From: Thermofilum sp.
GTDB taxonomy: Archaea; Thermoproteota; Thermoprotei; Thermofilales; Thermofilaceae
DNA length: 64,000 bases
Reading direction: 5' to 3'
NCBI GenBank assembly: GCA_038741495.1
Contig: JAVYKX010000002.1
Coordinates: 260,541-324,540 of the forward strand
Of this stretch, positions 50,049 to 60,783 are shown one piece after another; position 1 is the stretch's first letter; every line of letters starts with the position of its first letter. The notes under the pieces were generated by a model. It was not told the DNA's origin and searched no databases. It saw only the letters and a list, made by a program, of their open reading frames with translations. The position numbers were made by a program, and so were the translations under genes.

Positions 50049-51872
50049 TTGAAGCTGCTGCTAATTCACGCTCAGAGTTTTGAGTACGAGGCAAGGCAGC
50101 GCGCGCTCCAGGAGGCAGACCCGCTCGACGGGAACAGGCACGGCGCCGCCGAGAACGTTCTAGTAGTTTTCGTGAGCGTGGAGCAGGGCGATTTGAGTGA
50201 CAGCTCTACTGTCGAGAAGGCTGCGGGCGAGATTCTCGACGTCTTTAAGAGGGTTGGCGCCGGCAGCGTTGTCATCTACCCTTATGCTCACCTTTCAGAT
50301 AAGCTTGCACCGCCGAGTGAGGCTAAACAGATCCTTCAGCGTTTAGAGGAGCTTGTTTCGAAGAGTGGAGTAAAGGTTTCCCGCGCGCCTTTCGGCTGGT
50401 ACAAGCGCTTCAAGCTCGAGTGCTATGGACACCCTCTTGCAGAGCTGTCGAGAACGATAGTCCCGGGGGAGAAGCCCAAGCCAGGCTACCCCGACTACGC
50501 TGTTCTCCTTCCAGACGGGAGGCTGGTTCCCATCGAGGAGCTTGACGCGAAGGGGCTTCCCCAGGAGTTCTTGCAGCTGCTCGAAGCAGAGGTTTTCAAA
50601 GCTAAGCGGGAGGGGGGCGAGCCCCTCTACCTAGATTTCTGCAAGAAGTTCGGGTTCGAGTGGGAGCCCATGAGCGACCTCGGGCACATGCGCTACGGTC
50701 CCGAGGCGACGATCATGGTGGAGGCTGTAGCCGAATACGCGTGGCGGTGCGCGCAAAGCCTCGGTATACCTGTCTACAGAGTAAGAGGCACCAACACCTT
50801 CAACTTAGACTACAAGCCTGTGCGAACGCACGCGGAGCTTTTCGGAGATAGACTGTACCAGATGGAGGTTGACGGGAAGGATCTGATCCTCCGCTACGCG
50901 GCCTGCCACCAGCAGTTTGCCATGGTGAAGGACTGGAGCATTAGCTACCGGAACCTACCTTTCGGTGTGCTGGAGCTAGCTGATAGCTACAGGCTCGAGC
51001 AGCCAGGGGAGCTTCTTCTCTGTTTCAGGCTGAGAAAGTTCCTAATGCCCGACCTGCATATTTTCTGCCGTGACTTGGAAGAGGCTAAGCGAGTCTCGCT
51101 CAGAGTTCACGAGAAGATATACGAGGAGATACGTAAACTAGGTAGGGACTACGTTTCGATATACAACTTGACCAGGAGTTTCCTCGAAAGGGAGAGGGAG
51201 TTTCTGGGGGAGCTGGTTCGTAGGGAGGGGAAGCCTGTACTGCTGCACTTCGTTCCCGAGGGAAAGTACTACTGGGTTCTCAACATCGAGTATAACATTA
51301 TCGACGAGCTGGGTCGGCCCAGAGAGATAGGGACTTTCCAGATAGACGTGGGTAACGCGGAGAGGTTCGGCATACTCTACACTGACGAGGACAACCAGGA
51401 GAAGCACCCGGTCATCATCCACACGGCGATACTGGGGTCTGTGGAGCGGTACATTTTCGCCGTGTTCGACACAGCGGCTCGGGAGGTGCGCGCTGGTAGG
51501 CAGCCTCGCTTGCCCCTGTGGCTGGCACCGGTTCAGGTGAGGCTCATACCTTACTCTGGCGAGTTTCTGTCGCACGCTGAGCGCGTTGCAGATGAACTTG
51601 AGAAGGTTGGCGTGCGAGTAGACATCGACGACAGGGAGGAGAGCGTGGCGAAAAGAGTTCGGGAAGCCGAGACCAGGTGGATCCCCTACATAGTCGTAAT
51701 CGGCAAAAAGGAGGTTGAAAGCGGCAAGCTGAGCATCAGAGTCAGGGGGGCTGGACAACAGGAGATGACGCTAGAGGAGCTTAAAGCCGCTTTAGCTAAG
51801 GAGCTTGAGGGGTATCCTAGAGTAAGCTGCTCCCTACCTAGGAGAGTCAGCCTGAGGCCCAAGTACAGGTAG
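50049..51872 (+). CDS. thrS: Threonyl-tRNA synthetase, archaeal type
   Basis: This 607-residue enzyme charges tRNA(Thr). The archaeal N-terminal editing domain (about 1-140; DTD-like fold, KLLLIHAQSFEYEA) is present together with the catalytic core, so it is not one of the split crenarchaeal forms. Zinc ligands are visible: Cys in AACHQQF, His in DLHIFC and His in IIHTAILGSVERY. Motif 2 YRNLPFGVLELADSYRLEQPG fits. The C-terminal anticodon domain runs from about 495. The start is a TTG at 50049, about 39 bases after TATTTAA near 50007-50013. Confidence 0.95.
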   Translation: MKLLLIHAQSFEYEARQRALQEADPLDGNRHGAAENVLVVFVSVEQGDLSDSSTVEKAAGEILDVFKRVGAGSVVIYPYAHLSDKLAPPSEAKQILQRLEELVSKSGVKVSRAPFGWYKRFKLECYGHPLAELSRTIVPGEKPKPGYPDYAVLLPDGRLVPIEELDAKGLPQEFLQLLEAEVFKAKREGGEPLYLDFCKKFGFEWEPMSDLGHMRYGPEATIMVEAVAEYAWRCAQSLGIPVYRVRGTNTFNLDYKPVRTHAELFGDRLYQMEVDGKDLILRYAACHQQFAMVKDWSISYRNLPFGVLELADSYRLEQPGELLLCFRLRKFLMPDLHIFCRDLEEAKRVSLRVHEKIYEEIRKLGRDYVSIYNLTRSFLEREREFLGELVRREGKPVLLHFVPEGKYYWVLNIEYNIIDELGRPREIGTFQIDVGNAERFGILYTDEDNQEKHPVIIHTAILGSVERYIFAVFDTAAREVRAGRQPRLPLWLAPVQVRLIPYSGEFLSHAERVADELEKVGVRVDIDDREESVAKRVREAETRWIPYIVVIGKKEVESGKLSIRVRGAGQQEMTLEELKAALAKELEGYPRVSCSLPRRVSLRPKYR

Positions 51873-51886
51873 TGCGCACGTACAAC

Positions 51887-51895
51887 TTTTTTATT
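51887..51895 (+). promoter_or_regulatory. TATA box for radical SAM gene
   Basis: TTTTTTATT is centred 28 bases before the ATG at 51919; the T run may also end the thrS transcript. Confidence 0.5.
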
Positions 51896-51918
51896 TCAGC
51901 AGAGCTTTACCGCGGAGC

Positions 51919-53102
51919 ATGGCTACGCTAAGGCTGTCGCTAGCCGAGCTGCTATACAGGCGCGAGTTTCTCAAGCTCGAGCTCGAAGCAAAGTTGCCGG
52001 AGGAGAGCGCCACGCGTGCGCGCAACGACTATCACGCTAGAAAGCCGCCAAGGCCCTGCGGGTTTACGGTTCACTCCGTTCTAGGCTGTACTTTCGCCTG
52101 CAACTACTGCTACCTGCCGGACATGGGGATCAGTTTCTCGTCAGCTAGCCCCTATGGGCTTAGGGGTGAAGAAATCACATACGCGCTGCTGTCTAACAGC
52201 TACTTTTTACCGGGTAGGCTCGGATCCCTGATCGCAGTTGGGAGCGTAGGTGAGCCCTTTGTCGACGAGAGAGGGTCGAGGAAGACTCTAGAGTACCTGG
52301 CAGCGTTCTCGAAGTACTTGGGGAACCCCGTTCAGTTCTCGACCAAGGCGTTGCTGAGCGAGGAGCACGTGAGAGCGCTAGCAGCCATGAAACTGCCGCT
52401 CAGCCCGCTCGTCACCGTCATTTCTCTTCAGAACCATAAGGTTCTCGAGCCACACGCGCCCAGCCCCGAGGAGAGATTTCTCACCATCAAGAGGCTCAGG
52501 CAGAGCGGCCTCAAGCCGATTCTCTTCCTGCGCCCCCTGATACCCGGAGTGAACCTGGACGACGTGGAGGATATCATCGTCGAGGCTAAAAATAGCGGAG
52601 CTGTAGGCGTTGTTGTCGGAGGTTTTCGAGCCACGGCCACAAACCTGACGCGGCTCAAAAAGCTGGGAGTCAACCTGAGTGAGGTGGAGGCTAGGATAAA
52701 GAAGCCCCCGCAGAGGGGTGAGCAGGTTCCTCTCTCGATGGAGGATCTAAAGAGAAAAGTCCTAAACGTCGCTAGGGAGAAGGGGCTGGTGCCCTTCTTA
52801 AGCGCTTGCTGCGCTAACAATTTCACAGCATACCTCCGCGACTCGCTTAGAGCTCCTTGCCCCGGCCTCGACTTCATCGAGGGGAAATTCTGCACCGAGT
52901 GCCCTGTTGGCTGCCCCCGTCAAAAGACGGAAGTCGATCCTGAAGAAGTTAAAAGCGTAGTTAAGCGGTTCACGGGAGGCGGAGAGCTGGAGGTAACTGT
53001 CGACGATAGGTACATAGTCCTGAGCCGCTTGATGAAGCGTAAACTGAAACCCGTGCACAAGCACTTGCTGGAGGTGGGCTACAGGAGGAGGGTGCTGTTC
53101 CG

Positions 53103-53106
<4 letters not shown>
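51919..53106 (+). CDS. Radical SAM protein, SplB/photolyase-like
   Basis: This 395-residue protein has the cluster motif C-x3-C-x2-C (CTFACNYCY, Cys 57, 61, 64) near the N-terminus and a TIM-barrel body. The region AVGSVGEPFVDERGSRKTLEY resembles SPL-like DNA-repair radical SAM proteins. A C-terminal group of Cys (ACCANNF, CPGLDF, FCTECPVGC) could hold an auxiliary Fe-S cluster. The substrate is unknown. The ATG is leaderless. The end overlaps DUF504 by four bases. Confidence 0.85.
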
Positions 53107-54414
<1,308 letters not shown>

Positions 54415-54535
54415 TTAAGTCTTTCTGCACTGGCTTAAAAGGAGCTGTTAAATCTTCACAGTATTACGATACTGCACCCTTTCACGGGCTCTCTGGTGCC
54501 GTAAAGGCGGGTGGAGCCTGCAGCTTCACAAGGTT

Positions 54536-54745
54536 GTGCGAGAGGTGCCTGGGCCTTTCACACTACAGGTGCCCGAGAACTCAAATCGCTTCACAGCAGG
54601 AAGTTTGCCCGGAGGCGGGGGCTCCGACCTGCACGAGCTCCTCACGCGAGCGGACCTTCCGAGCTTCTTCATAGCCCCACACACTCGCGTAAGAGTGGAA
54701 TATACCTCTTTCTCGCTGATCGACAATGAGTCAAGACTTTTATAG
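54536..54745 (+). CDS. Possible 69-aa protein (weak)
   Basis: The GTG at 54536 opens a 69-residue frame between gap and the XRE regulator. The residue mix is protein-like in the second half (DLPSFFIAPHTRVRVEYTSF), but no family or promoter at the expected distance supports it, and an antisense frame of similar length exists. The 54406-54768 gap otherwise contains only promoter sequences for its two neighbours. Confidence 0.25.
   Translation: MREVPGPFTLQVPENSNRFTAGSLPGGGGSDLHELLTRADLPSFFIAPHTRVRVEYTSFSLIDNESRLL
54737..54745 (+). promoter_or_regulatory. TATA box for XRE regulator
   Basis: CTTTTATAG is centred 28 bases before the ATG at 54769, giving a leaderless transcript. Confidence 0.6.
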
Positions 54746-54768
54746 CAGTTGTCTAACTACCTTGAGGT

Positions 54769-55518
54769 ATGGGGCAGAAGGCCGACATTCTCTCGGATCC
54801 CGCTCTACGGGAAATCGCCGCGAAGATAGCTGGGGAGATCATAGTTTCCGAGAACCCCGGCTTGGAGATGAGGAAGTGGAGGGAGAGGTTTAACCTAACA
54901 CAGGTCGAGGTTGCAGCCCTGATGGGTGTTTCCGCGTCCGTAATAAGCGATTACGAGAGCGGGAGGCGAAAATCTCCCGGTGCGAAGTTCGTCACACGCT
55001 TCGTGAAGAGCCTTATTCTCAGAGATATCGAGAAGGGTGGGGTGATCCTTACGGGTCTTCGTAGAATCCTGCTCGGTTCAGAGCACCTCAGAGAGGCTGT
55101 ACTCGAGATGAGGGAGTTTACCATACCGATACCTCTAGCCCGCTTCTGCGAGTACATTTCAGCAGACCTCATCACCGGCACCGCTTACATGTCAGCCCCC
55201 CTAATTGGTTACACTGTAGTCGACAGCATCAAGCTGGTGCTGGACGTTCCATCCTACGATTACGTGAAGCTTTACGGTGCTACGACGCAGCGCGCAGCGA
55301 TATTCACACGTGTGTCTTACGGCCGCAGCCCTATGGTGGCGATAAAGTCGATGCAGGCTGGGATGGGGGGCCTCAGGCCAGCTCTCGTAGTTCTCCACGG
55401 AGTGAAAAAAGTTGACGAGCTCGGCGTCGAGATCGCTCGGCGTGAGGGGATTCCGCTCGCTGTTTCTCGCATAGAGACGGTCGAGGATTTACTCGAAAGG
55501 TTAAGGTCCATTAAGTGA
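54769..55518 (+). CDS. Archaeal XRE-family transcriptional regulator
   Basis: This 249-residue regulator has a Cro/C1-type helix-turn-helix at about residues 35-75 (RERFNLTQVEVAALMGVSASVISDYESGRR). The C-terminal domain (about 110-249) is conserved in a family of archaeal HTH proteins and ends in a small alpha/beta fold with a possible ligand site. The target is unknown; it lies between gap and the hsp20-PAC2-pgk group, so regulation of central metabolism or heat stress is possible but unproven. Confidence 0.82.
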   Translation: MGQKADILSDPALREIAAKIAGEIIVSENPGLEMRKWRERFNLTQVEVAALMGVSASVISDYESGRRKSPGAKFVTRFVKSLILRDIEKGGVILTGLRRILLGSEHLREAVLEMREFTIPIPLARFCEYISADLITGTAYMSAPLIGYTVVDSIKLVLDVPSYDYVKLYGATTQRAAIFTRVSYGRSPMVAIKSMQAGMGGLRPALVVLHGVKKVDELGVEIARREGIPLAVSRIETVEDLLERLRSIK

Positions 55519-55555
55519 AGAATCCTGTGAAGCTGAAGATCAGCAGAAGAGGAGC

Positions 55556-55990
55556 CTACTCAACCTTTATCTTTACGCGTTTCTGCTTAAGCGGTATCAC
55601 TACTTCAAGAATACCTCTTCTGAATGAAGCCTTGATAGCATCGCGATCAGCACTCTCGGGAAGCGGTACCTCGAGCCGGTATTTCTCGATGCCCTGCTTC
55701 CCGAAGACGAAGTCGCTCATGGTAAAAGCTCTTTGCAGCTTAGCCTCTATCCTTAGTGTAGTTCCCTCGAGAGATATGTCGATATCCTCCTTCCTCTTTA
55801 CTCCGGCAAGATCGGCACAAACAACCACGCGGTCAGCGTAGCGGCGGACTTCGTAGAGCGGTACCGTGCTTTTCTCTTCAGCGCCGAAAAACGTGGGGAA
55901 AAAGCTTCTCTCCAAACTATCGATTCTCTCTCGTATCCTCCTAAACTCTCTCAGAACCTCGTCGAAGTACTCTCTTATCCACTCCTCCAT
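55556..55990 (-). CDS. hsp20: Hsp20 / alpha-crystallin small heat-shock protein
   Basis: This 144-residue chaperone holds unfolding proteins at high temperature. The alpha-crystallin domain covers about 40-140 (VPLYEVRRYADRVVVCADLAGVKRKEDIDI, LPESADRDAIKASFRRGILEVVIP with the conserved A-x-x-x-N/R-G-x-L segment). The C-terminus ends in RVKIKVE and lacks a clear IxI motif (KIKVE only in part). It follows the PAC2-family gene by ten bases, probably as an operon. Confidence 0.92.
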   Translation of the reverse strand: MEEWIREYFDEVLREFRRIRERIDSLERSFFPTFFGAEEKSTVPLYEVRRYADRVVVCADLAGVKRKEDIDISLEGTTLRIEAKLQRAFTMSDFVFGKQGIEKYRLEVPLPESADRDAIKASFRRGILEVVIPLKQKRVKIKVE

Positions 55991-56000
55991 AACCTATCAC

Positions 56001-56762
56001 CTAAACGTACAAGGCTGGAATCGTGTACTCGTACTCTTTGCCAGTGCCTCTCATCGTCTCCAGCGTTCTCCTCATCATCTCCCTGAGCCTCATTCGTATC
56101 TCTTCCTCCTGCTCGAGGAGAGGTTTCACGTCGATCTCACGCCCCATCACCTTAGATAGCGCTAAAAGAGTCGAGGCGGAGGCTCCGGGATCCGGGTAGT
56201 TCAGGAAACACTCTGATAGCAGAGCGAGAGCCGGGAAGTTAGCCTTGTAACCCTCCTTCAGTATCTGGGCGTATATGCCGCCGACGAACCCCTCCTTCAG
56301 CGGCTCAATACCCTTCTCCTTCGCGTAGAGGATCATCTCTCTGTCTATAGAGGCAGCGTATGTCTTAGGGGTTTCGATGTTCAGCCTGTCTTGCACCGCT
56401 ATGCCGCCTAACAGCAAGATTCTCTTCAGCTTCTTCTCCGTGGAGAACTTTACGAGGTAGAATGCTAGGCTACGGATTCCTTGAGGGGGTACGGCCACAT
56501 CCGAGTGCAAGACCAATACATACTCATTTCCCTTGTAACCTCCGTAGAACCTCATGGGCATTAGCGGCTCAGCGTTGTGGAACAGTATGACGGGCGGAAG
56601 CCCCGTCGAATCTAGATAGCCTACGTGCTCGAGCTCCCAGCTTTTGATGAGGTGAGAAGTGCTGATGGGGCCCACTAGCCCTACATCCGGCATGCCGACA
56701 ATAAGCGTAGCATCGCTGGGAATTTCCTGACGAATATACGAGCTCCACTCCCGAATAGGCAT
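56001..56762 (-). CDS. PAC2-family protein (proteasome assembly chaperone-like)
   Basis: This 253-residue protein of the PAC2 family (formerly DUF75) shows the N-terminal TLIVGMPDVGLVGPISTSHLI motif and the GGYKGNEYVLVLHSDVAVPP region. Archaeal members are linked to proteasome assembly by similarity only. A C-terminal helix (EEEIRMRLREMMRRTLETM) is typical. It lies upstream of hsp20 on the same strand, about 50 bases from the PGK stop, with a TATA-like ATTAATATC about 33 bases before the ATG. Cdc48 and Hsp20 elsewhere in the window give a proteostasis theme. Confidence 0.85.
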   Translation of the reverse strand: MPIREWSSYIRQEIPSDATLIVGMPDVGLVGPISTSHLIKSWELEHVGYLDSTGLPPVILFHNAEPLMPMRFYGGYKGNEYVLVLHSDVAVPPQGIRSLAFYLVKFSTEKKLKRILLLGGIAVQDRLNIETPKTYAASIDREMILYAKEKGIEPLKEGFVGGIYAQILKEGYKANFPALALLSECFLNYPDPGASASTLLALSKVMGREIDVKPLLEQEEEIRMRLREMMRRTLETMRGTGKEYEYTIPALYV

Positions 56763-56813
56763 TCCGAAACTCCTAAGGAAAGAAAGAGATATTAATCTTG
56801 CCCCTCCCTCAGC

Positions 56814-58052
56814 CTACTTCCTCGAATATTCCTTGAGGACTTCTACCACAGGGAGAGTGCCCCTCATTAGGTACTCGATTAGCGCACCGCCACCCGTGCT
56901 AACGTGAGAGATTTTGTCTGCGTAGCCGAGCTTGGAGGAAGCTGCGATCGTGTGGCCCCCACCTATCAGGCTAAAGGCGCCTGAGGTGGCTATCGCTTCG
57001 AAAACCTTCCGGGTTCCCAGGCTGAAGTTGGGGTCCTCGAAGACGCCCATAGGCCCGTTCATAACGATGGTTCTAGCTCTCTTTATCACTTCAGCATAGC
57101 GCTCCGCAGTCCTCGAACCGATATCCTTGATCAGGCCCTTGACGGGTAAGGAGCTGAGAGGCACCTCGACCCTTCTCCCGTTCTCCTCGGCAGCCAGATC
57201 CTCGGGGAGGTATATCCTGTCGCCGAATTTATCCAGTGCGGCTTTCAGCCTGCTTTCAAGCTCCAGGAAGCCTTTATCCCTCAGCACCGCGACGTTTGCG
57301 TCACCCAAGTTGTAGCCTTTGGCGTGTAGCAGGAGGTTAGCCACCAGCCCCCCGGTCAGCACGCTATCGGCGATTCCTTCTCCAAGAACACTCTCCAGGA
57401 CATCTGCCGTGTCCTCCGCCTTCGCACCCCCGAGGATGTAGACGCACGGGCGTTCAGGGTTATTGCGGACACGATAAAGCGCGGCAAGCTCTCTCTCCAT
57501 TACGCGGCCCGCAACGTAGTGCTTCACAACGGGCGCGAAGCCGACGAGAGAGGCGTGAGGCCTGTGCGCTGCCGAGAAAGCATCGACGACGTACACGTCG
57601 AAAAGTGGGCCTAGGTTTCTCACAAGCTCCGATCTCGCATGTTCCTCAGGGGACGCGTTCTTGGCTTCTCCATCCCAGTACCTCACGTTCTCGAGGACAA
57701 GCACCTCGCCTTCCTTCAGAGATTTAATGCTGCTAACTGCTTTCTCACCGAATATGTCGTCTACAAAACGCACCTTAGTGGGAAGTAGCCTGGCAAGCCT
57801 TTCTGCATGCTCCTTAAGGCTTGTGAAATCGGGGTCACCCTTCCTTCCCTGATGGGAAATCACGACGATCTTAGCTTGCTTTTCGACGAGCTCCCTTAAG
57901 GTCGTCTCGGCGTGCGCCCTGATCCTGGAGTCGTCTAAGAGCTTCTTCGTGGAGGGGTCTATAGGCGAGTTGAAATCCACTCGCACGCCAACTGTCCGGC
58001 CAGAAACCTCAACATCGTCGAGGGTTTTCACGCCTAAGCTCTTTACGCTCAT
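56814..58052 (-). CDS. pgk: Phosphoglycerate kinase, archaeal type
   Basis: This 412-residue enzyme transfers phosphate between 1,3-bisphosphoglycerate and ADP. The substrate-binding VRVDFNSPID, HQGRKGDPDF, and glycine-rich GGHTIAA motifs are present. Length fits archaeal PGKs. Its partner reaction is catalysed by the class I GAPDH encoded 2.4 kb away on the same strand; PAC2, hsp20 and a divergent regulator intervene. A TATA-like GTTTAAACAT lies about 32 bases before the ATG. Confidence 0.95.
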   Translation of the reverse strand: MSVKSLGVKTLDDVEVSGRTVGVRVDFNSPIDPSTKKLLDDSRIRAHAETTLRELVEKQAKIVVISHQGRKGDPDFTSLKEHAERLARLLPTKVRFVDDIFGEKAVSSIKSLKEGEVLVLENVRYWDGEAKNASPEEHARSELVRNLGPLFDVYVVDAFSAAHRPHASLVGFAPVVKHYVAGRVMERELAALYRVRNNPERPCVYILGGAKAEDTADVLESVLGEGIADSVLTGGLVANLLLHAKGYNLGDANVAVLRDKGFLELESRLKAALDKFGDRIYLPEDLAAEENGRRVEVPLSSLPVKGLIKDIGSRTAERYAEVIKRARTIVMNGPMGVFEDPNFSLGTRKVFEAIATSGAFSLIGGGHTIAASSKLGYADKISHVSTGGGALIEYLMRGTLPVVEVLKEYSRK

Positions 58053-58165
58053 GGCTTTCCACTTATTACTCTCGCGGAAAGTTTAAACATAGCTAATTAA
58101 CTGATGCTACTTCCGCCGCTGTTGAAGACGCGCTGCCTAAAACTCAGCGGGCATGCTCGAAGAAC

Positions 58166-58672
58166 TCAGAGAGACGTAGCCTCGATAGCGCTAACCAGCG
58201 CGATGAGAGAGAGCTCGAGCACTACGAGAGCAGCGGTCTCCAAGGCTTCCCAGCGCTCCCTTCGGAGAAGCACCGCGGTCAGGTACATGCTCTCCGCAAA
58301 AGCCACGCTCAGCACGGTTAAGCGAATCGCATCGCTGAGGCTGAGCGGCTCGTATGCTTCAGTCGAGCCTACCACCTCCAGCGCCTTAGCGTACCTTCCC
58401 GCCTCGTAGGTCAGGTAGACCGCTAACGCCGGCCCGACTCCCGGAAGGTTGCACGTCAATAGTACTGGCGCTTCTAGTGTGAAAAGCCTGAGAGCCACTT
58501 CCGGCGCGCTCCCAGAGGAGATCAGCTCCTTCTCAGCCTCCTCTATCGCTCGGACCAGCTCCTGCGCGTCCTCCGCAGAAAGCTCTTGCACGTAGCCCAA
58601 GTACGATGATAGCGTAAGCATGGCAACCGCCACCACTGCCAGTACTGCTCTCAACCGCCAGCCGCTGAGCAC
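58166..58672 (-). CDS. Small membrane protein, SpoIIM-like
   Basis: This protein of about 168 residues starts at the GTG at 58672; the longer open frame to 58765 would overlap the divergent gene. Four hydrophobic helices (near residues 8-25, 64-80, 113-130 and 145-165) surround a charged helix (EDAQELVRAIEEAEKEL). The helix before FTLEAPVLLTCNLPGVGPAL recalls the SpoIIM/DUF95 fold of archaeal membrane proteins. I give this family link low weight. Confidence 0.55.
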   Translation of the reverse strand: MLSGWRLRAVLAVVAVAMLTLSSYLGYVQELSAEDAQELVRAIEEAEKELISSGSAPEVALRLFTLEAPVLLTCNLPGVGPALAVYLTYEAGRYAKALEVVGSTEAYEPLSLSDAIRLTVLSVAFAESMYLTAVLLRRERWEALETAALVVLELSLIALVSAIEATSL

Positions 58673-58691
58673 GCTACGCGAAGCAGAGTAC

Positions 58692-58700
58692 AAAATATAA
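58692..58700. promoter_or_regulatory. Shared bidirectional TATA element
   Basis: AAAATATAA is centred 28 bases before the ATG at 58724 on the plus strand and 24 bases before the GTG at 58672 on the minus strand. The element is near-symmetric (TTATATTTT on the other strand), and no second TATA box is visible, so one box may drive both leaderless genes. Confidence 0.5.
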
Positions 58701-58723
58701 GCATTCCCTAAGCTTAAGCGAGC

Positions 58724-59104
58724 ATGCCCCTTTTTCGAAAGCGCAGAGCGCGCATCTTGATCCAAAACGATGGTCTGCGCGCCGTAGTGCCCTGCGACAG
58801 CGTTGATGCAATAAGGGAATGGGTGCGCGAGCTTGAAGCGCAGGGAGAGGAGTGCAGAGTCAGCTTGAAGAACGTTGACTTGGAGGAGCTACTAGAGAAG
58901 CTTCACGAGCTAGGTCTTCAGGCTGTTCTGGAGGCGGTTGGACTCGAAGTGCGAGGATCTTCTGGCGTGCTGGTCTGCCCCGTGTGCCTCTCCGCTAGCG
59001 TGAGGAGAGTAGACGTGGTCGGCTTAATGCCTCCCGTTTACGTCTGCGAAAAGTGTGGGTACAAGGGCTCGCTGCTTCTCGAGGTGGAAGGCAGTTCTCG
59101 ATAG
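58724..59104 (+). CDS. Small zinc-ribbon protein
   Basis: This 126-residue protein has a C-terminal zinc ribbon (CPVC and CEKC) and an N-terminal alpha/beta region of about 75 residues with charged helices (DLEELLEKLHELGLQAV). No family recognised. The start is a leaderless ATG that shares a TATA element with the divergent membrane gene. Confidence 0.65.
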   Translation: MPLFRKRRARILIQNDGLRAVVPCDSVDAIREWVRELEAQGEECRVSLKNVDLEELLEKLHELGLQAVLEAVGLEVRGSSGVLVCPVCLSASVRRVDVVGLMPPVYVCEKCGYKGSLLLEVEGSSR

Positions 59105-59112
59105 TAGCGTTC

Positions 59113-59853
59113 TTAGATCTTCTCTTGGAGAGCGGCGATAAAGCTGCTTACAGTTCTCAACTCTTTGAAGAGGAACTCAAAAGTTACGCTCTCGGACCTC
59201 TCGTAGCAGAGCGTTACGAAGCCCCTGTAGTTCCGGTGAACAAGCTCTCTCAAGAGCATAGGGTTGTTGTATACTCCTACTGAGAGCAAGCGGGCTGGTT
59301 TACCGTCACGGTAGTTCGAAAGCTGCACGTTATGGGTCAGCTGGAGGTAGGGGGTCAGGACCCTGAGGAAGCTTTCCGTCGAGGGATAGTACTCCTGGAC
59401 TTGAGAGAGCCCGACAACCCCTCCGAGGAGCGTTGATAGGCGCTGGTACGTTTTTCGCGCATCCGCAGGAGTCGTAGGCTCGAGAAGCAGCTTCACCTGG
59501 TAGACCAGGAGCACCTGGTACCACTCTTCGAGAGTTTCCCTGGCCGGGGCGGGAGCTTGAATTATCACTACTCTACCTCTAGTTTCATCGGCGATAACCG
59601 CGAGCTTCTCTACCAGATCCAGGGGGATGCGATCCCCTGTCTTCACTCTAATTGAGGCGACTTCAAGGTTTGAATCGATGAGCGGGTCCAGGATCTCTCC
59701 CAAACCCAGCTCGACGACTCTTGAGGAGTCGAAGTTGAGCTGCACCCACGTCCCGCCGGCATCAAGCTCCCGGGCCTTCTCCGCTGTTTCTTCTAAGCTC
59801 TTCTCACCATAGACGTGAAGCGAGATGACGGGAACTAGACCCTGCACGGTCAT
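59113..59853 (-). CDS. TIM-barrel-like protein, sugar-isomerase/AP-endonuclease type
   Basis: This 246-residue protein has alternating strands and helices of a TIM barrel (LVPVISLHVYGE, TWVQLNFDSS, RVVIIQAPAP, VKLLLEPTT, FVTLCYERSES). The order resembles xylose-isomerase-like/AP endonuclease 2 enzymes, where metal ligands would be Glu, Asp and His, but I cannot confirm the full set. The substrate is unknown. It is convergent with the zinc-ribbon gene, eight bases away. Confidence 0.5.
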   Translation of the reverse strand: MTVQGLVPVISLHVYGEKSLEETAEKARELDAGGTWVQLNFDSSRVVELGLGEILDPLIDSNLEVASIRVKTGDRIPLDLVEKLAVIADETRGRVVIIQAPAPARETLEEWYQVLLVYQVKLLLEPTTPADARKTYQRLSTLLGGVVGLSQVQEYYPSTESFLRVLTPYLQLTHNVQLSNYRDGKPARLLSVGVYNNPMLLRELVHRNYRGFVTLCYERSESVTFEFLFKELRTVSSFIAALQEKI

Positions 59854-59952
59854 CGCAGCGCCCAGAAATTTAGTGAGAGCTAGAATATCGCCTTATCGCC
59901 ACCCTGATGATAGCGATAATTACCTCCACCACTTTCTCTAGCACCAAGGGCT

Positions 59953-60783
59953 ATGCAACCGGGCTTTGAGGAGCAGATGGAAAGAATATACGCGATCCTC
60001 GGCAACCCCTACAAGAGGAAGATCATCTCCTTGCTCGGCGAGAAAGGAGAGGTTTCGTTTACCGAGCTGAAGAATTTTCTAGCAACGAGCACCGGTAACC
60101 TATACTACAACCTCGACGGACTCGCGGGCTTCGTCGCGAAGAACGAGAAGAGGAAGTACTACTTAACGAGCGAGGGAGAGAGGCTCTACAGGTTCATGAT
60201 CGAGAACGAGGCACGCTTGCGAAGCCTCATCAAAGGTTCAGGTGCAAGCCACTCCTTCCAGCAGTACATCCAGAGAATCTTAGTCCCCGAAGAGCTCCTA
60301 GCAGTCTTGTACGGCCAGAAGATTCTGTCAATAGCCGTTCTGGCGGTATCCTTAGCGATGATCGCGATCACATCTCTAGTATCAAGTCAGGTATGCTTTA
60401 TGCTAGAGGCTCTCTCGGTAGGCTACGCCAGCCCTCCCTTAGCTCTGGCTCTCAGTTCTTCGGGCATGGGGTGTCTTCTCTGCGTGCTAGCGGTAGCTAG
60501 CCGCTTGCTGGGAGGCGCCGGTAGGGTTACCTTTAACTTCGTGGGGATGGTGGCTCTCTCCCTCTTACCGCTTCAGGCAGCTGTAGCGGCTGGAGCTTTT
60601 ATCGAGGATCCGCTACTTCGAAGTCTTCTACATAGGGGAGTTCAAGTGGTCACGCTAGGGTTCATGACCGCTGCCGTTAAAGTTTCAGAAAGGCTCCCCG
60701 GGGACAGGGCTTTCATCTCAGTATTTGCCGCATTTTACGTAAGCTACTTCACGTCGCTGGTTGTTCAGCGGCTGATTCTGTGA
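59953..60783 (+). CDS. Membrane-tethered winged-helix regulator
   Basis: This 276-residue protein joins an ArsR/MarR-like winged helix (about residues 8-85: ILGNPYKRKIISLLGEKGEVSFTELKNFLATSTGNLYYNLDGL) to a C-terminal region with five hydrophobic helices (from about 125 to the end). Such tethered regulators are common in archaea and may sense membrane or extracellular state. The stop overlaps the start of the methyltransferase gene (GTGA), so the two are coupled. Confidence 0.75.
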   Translation: MQPGFEEQMERIYAILGNPYKRKIISLLGEKGEVSFTELKNFLATSTGNLYYNLDGLAGFVAKNEKRKYYLTSEGERLYRFMIENEARLRSLIKGSGASHSFQQYIQRILVPEELLAVLYGQKILSIAVLAVSLAMIAITSLVSSQVCFMLEALSVGYASPPLALALSSSGMGCLLCVLAVASRLLGGAGRVTFNFVGMVALSLLPLQAAVAAGAFIEDPLLRSLLHRGVQVVTLGFMTAAVKVSERLPGDRAFISVFAAFYVSYFTSLVVQRLIL

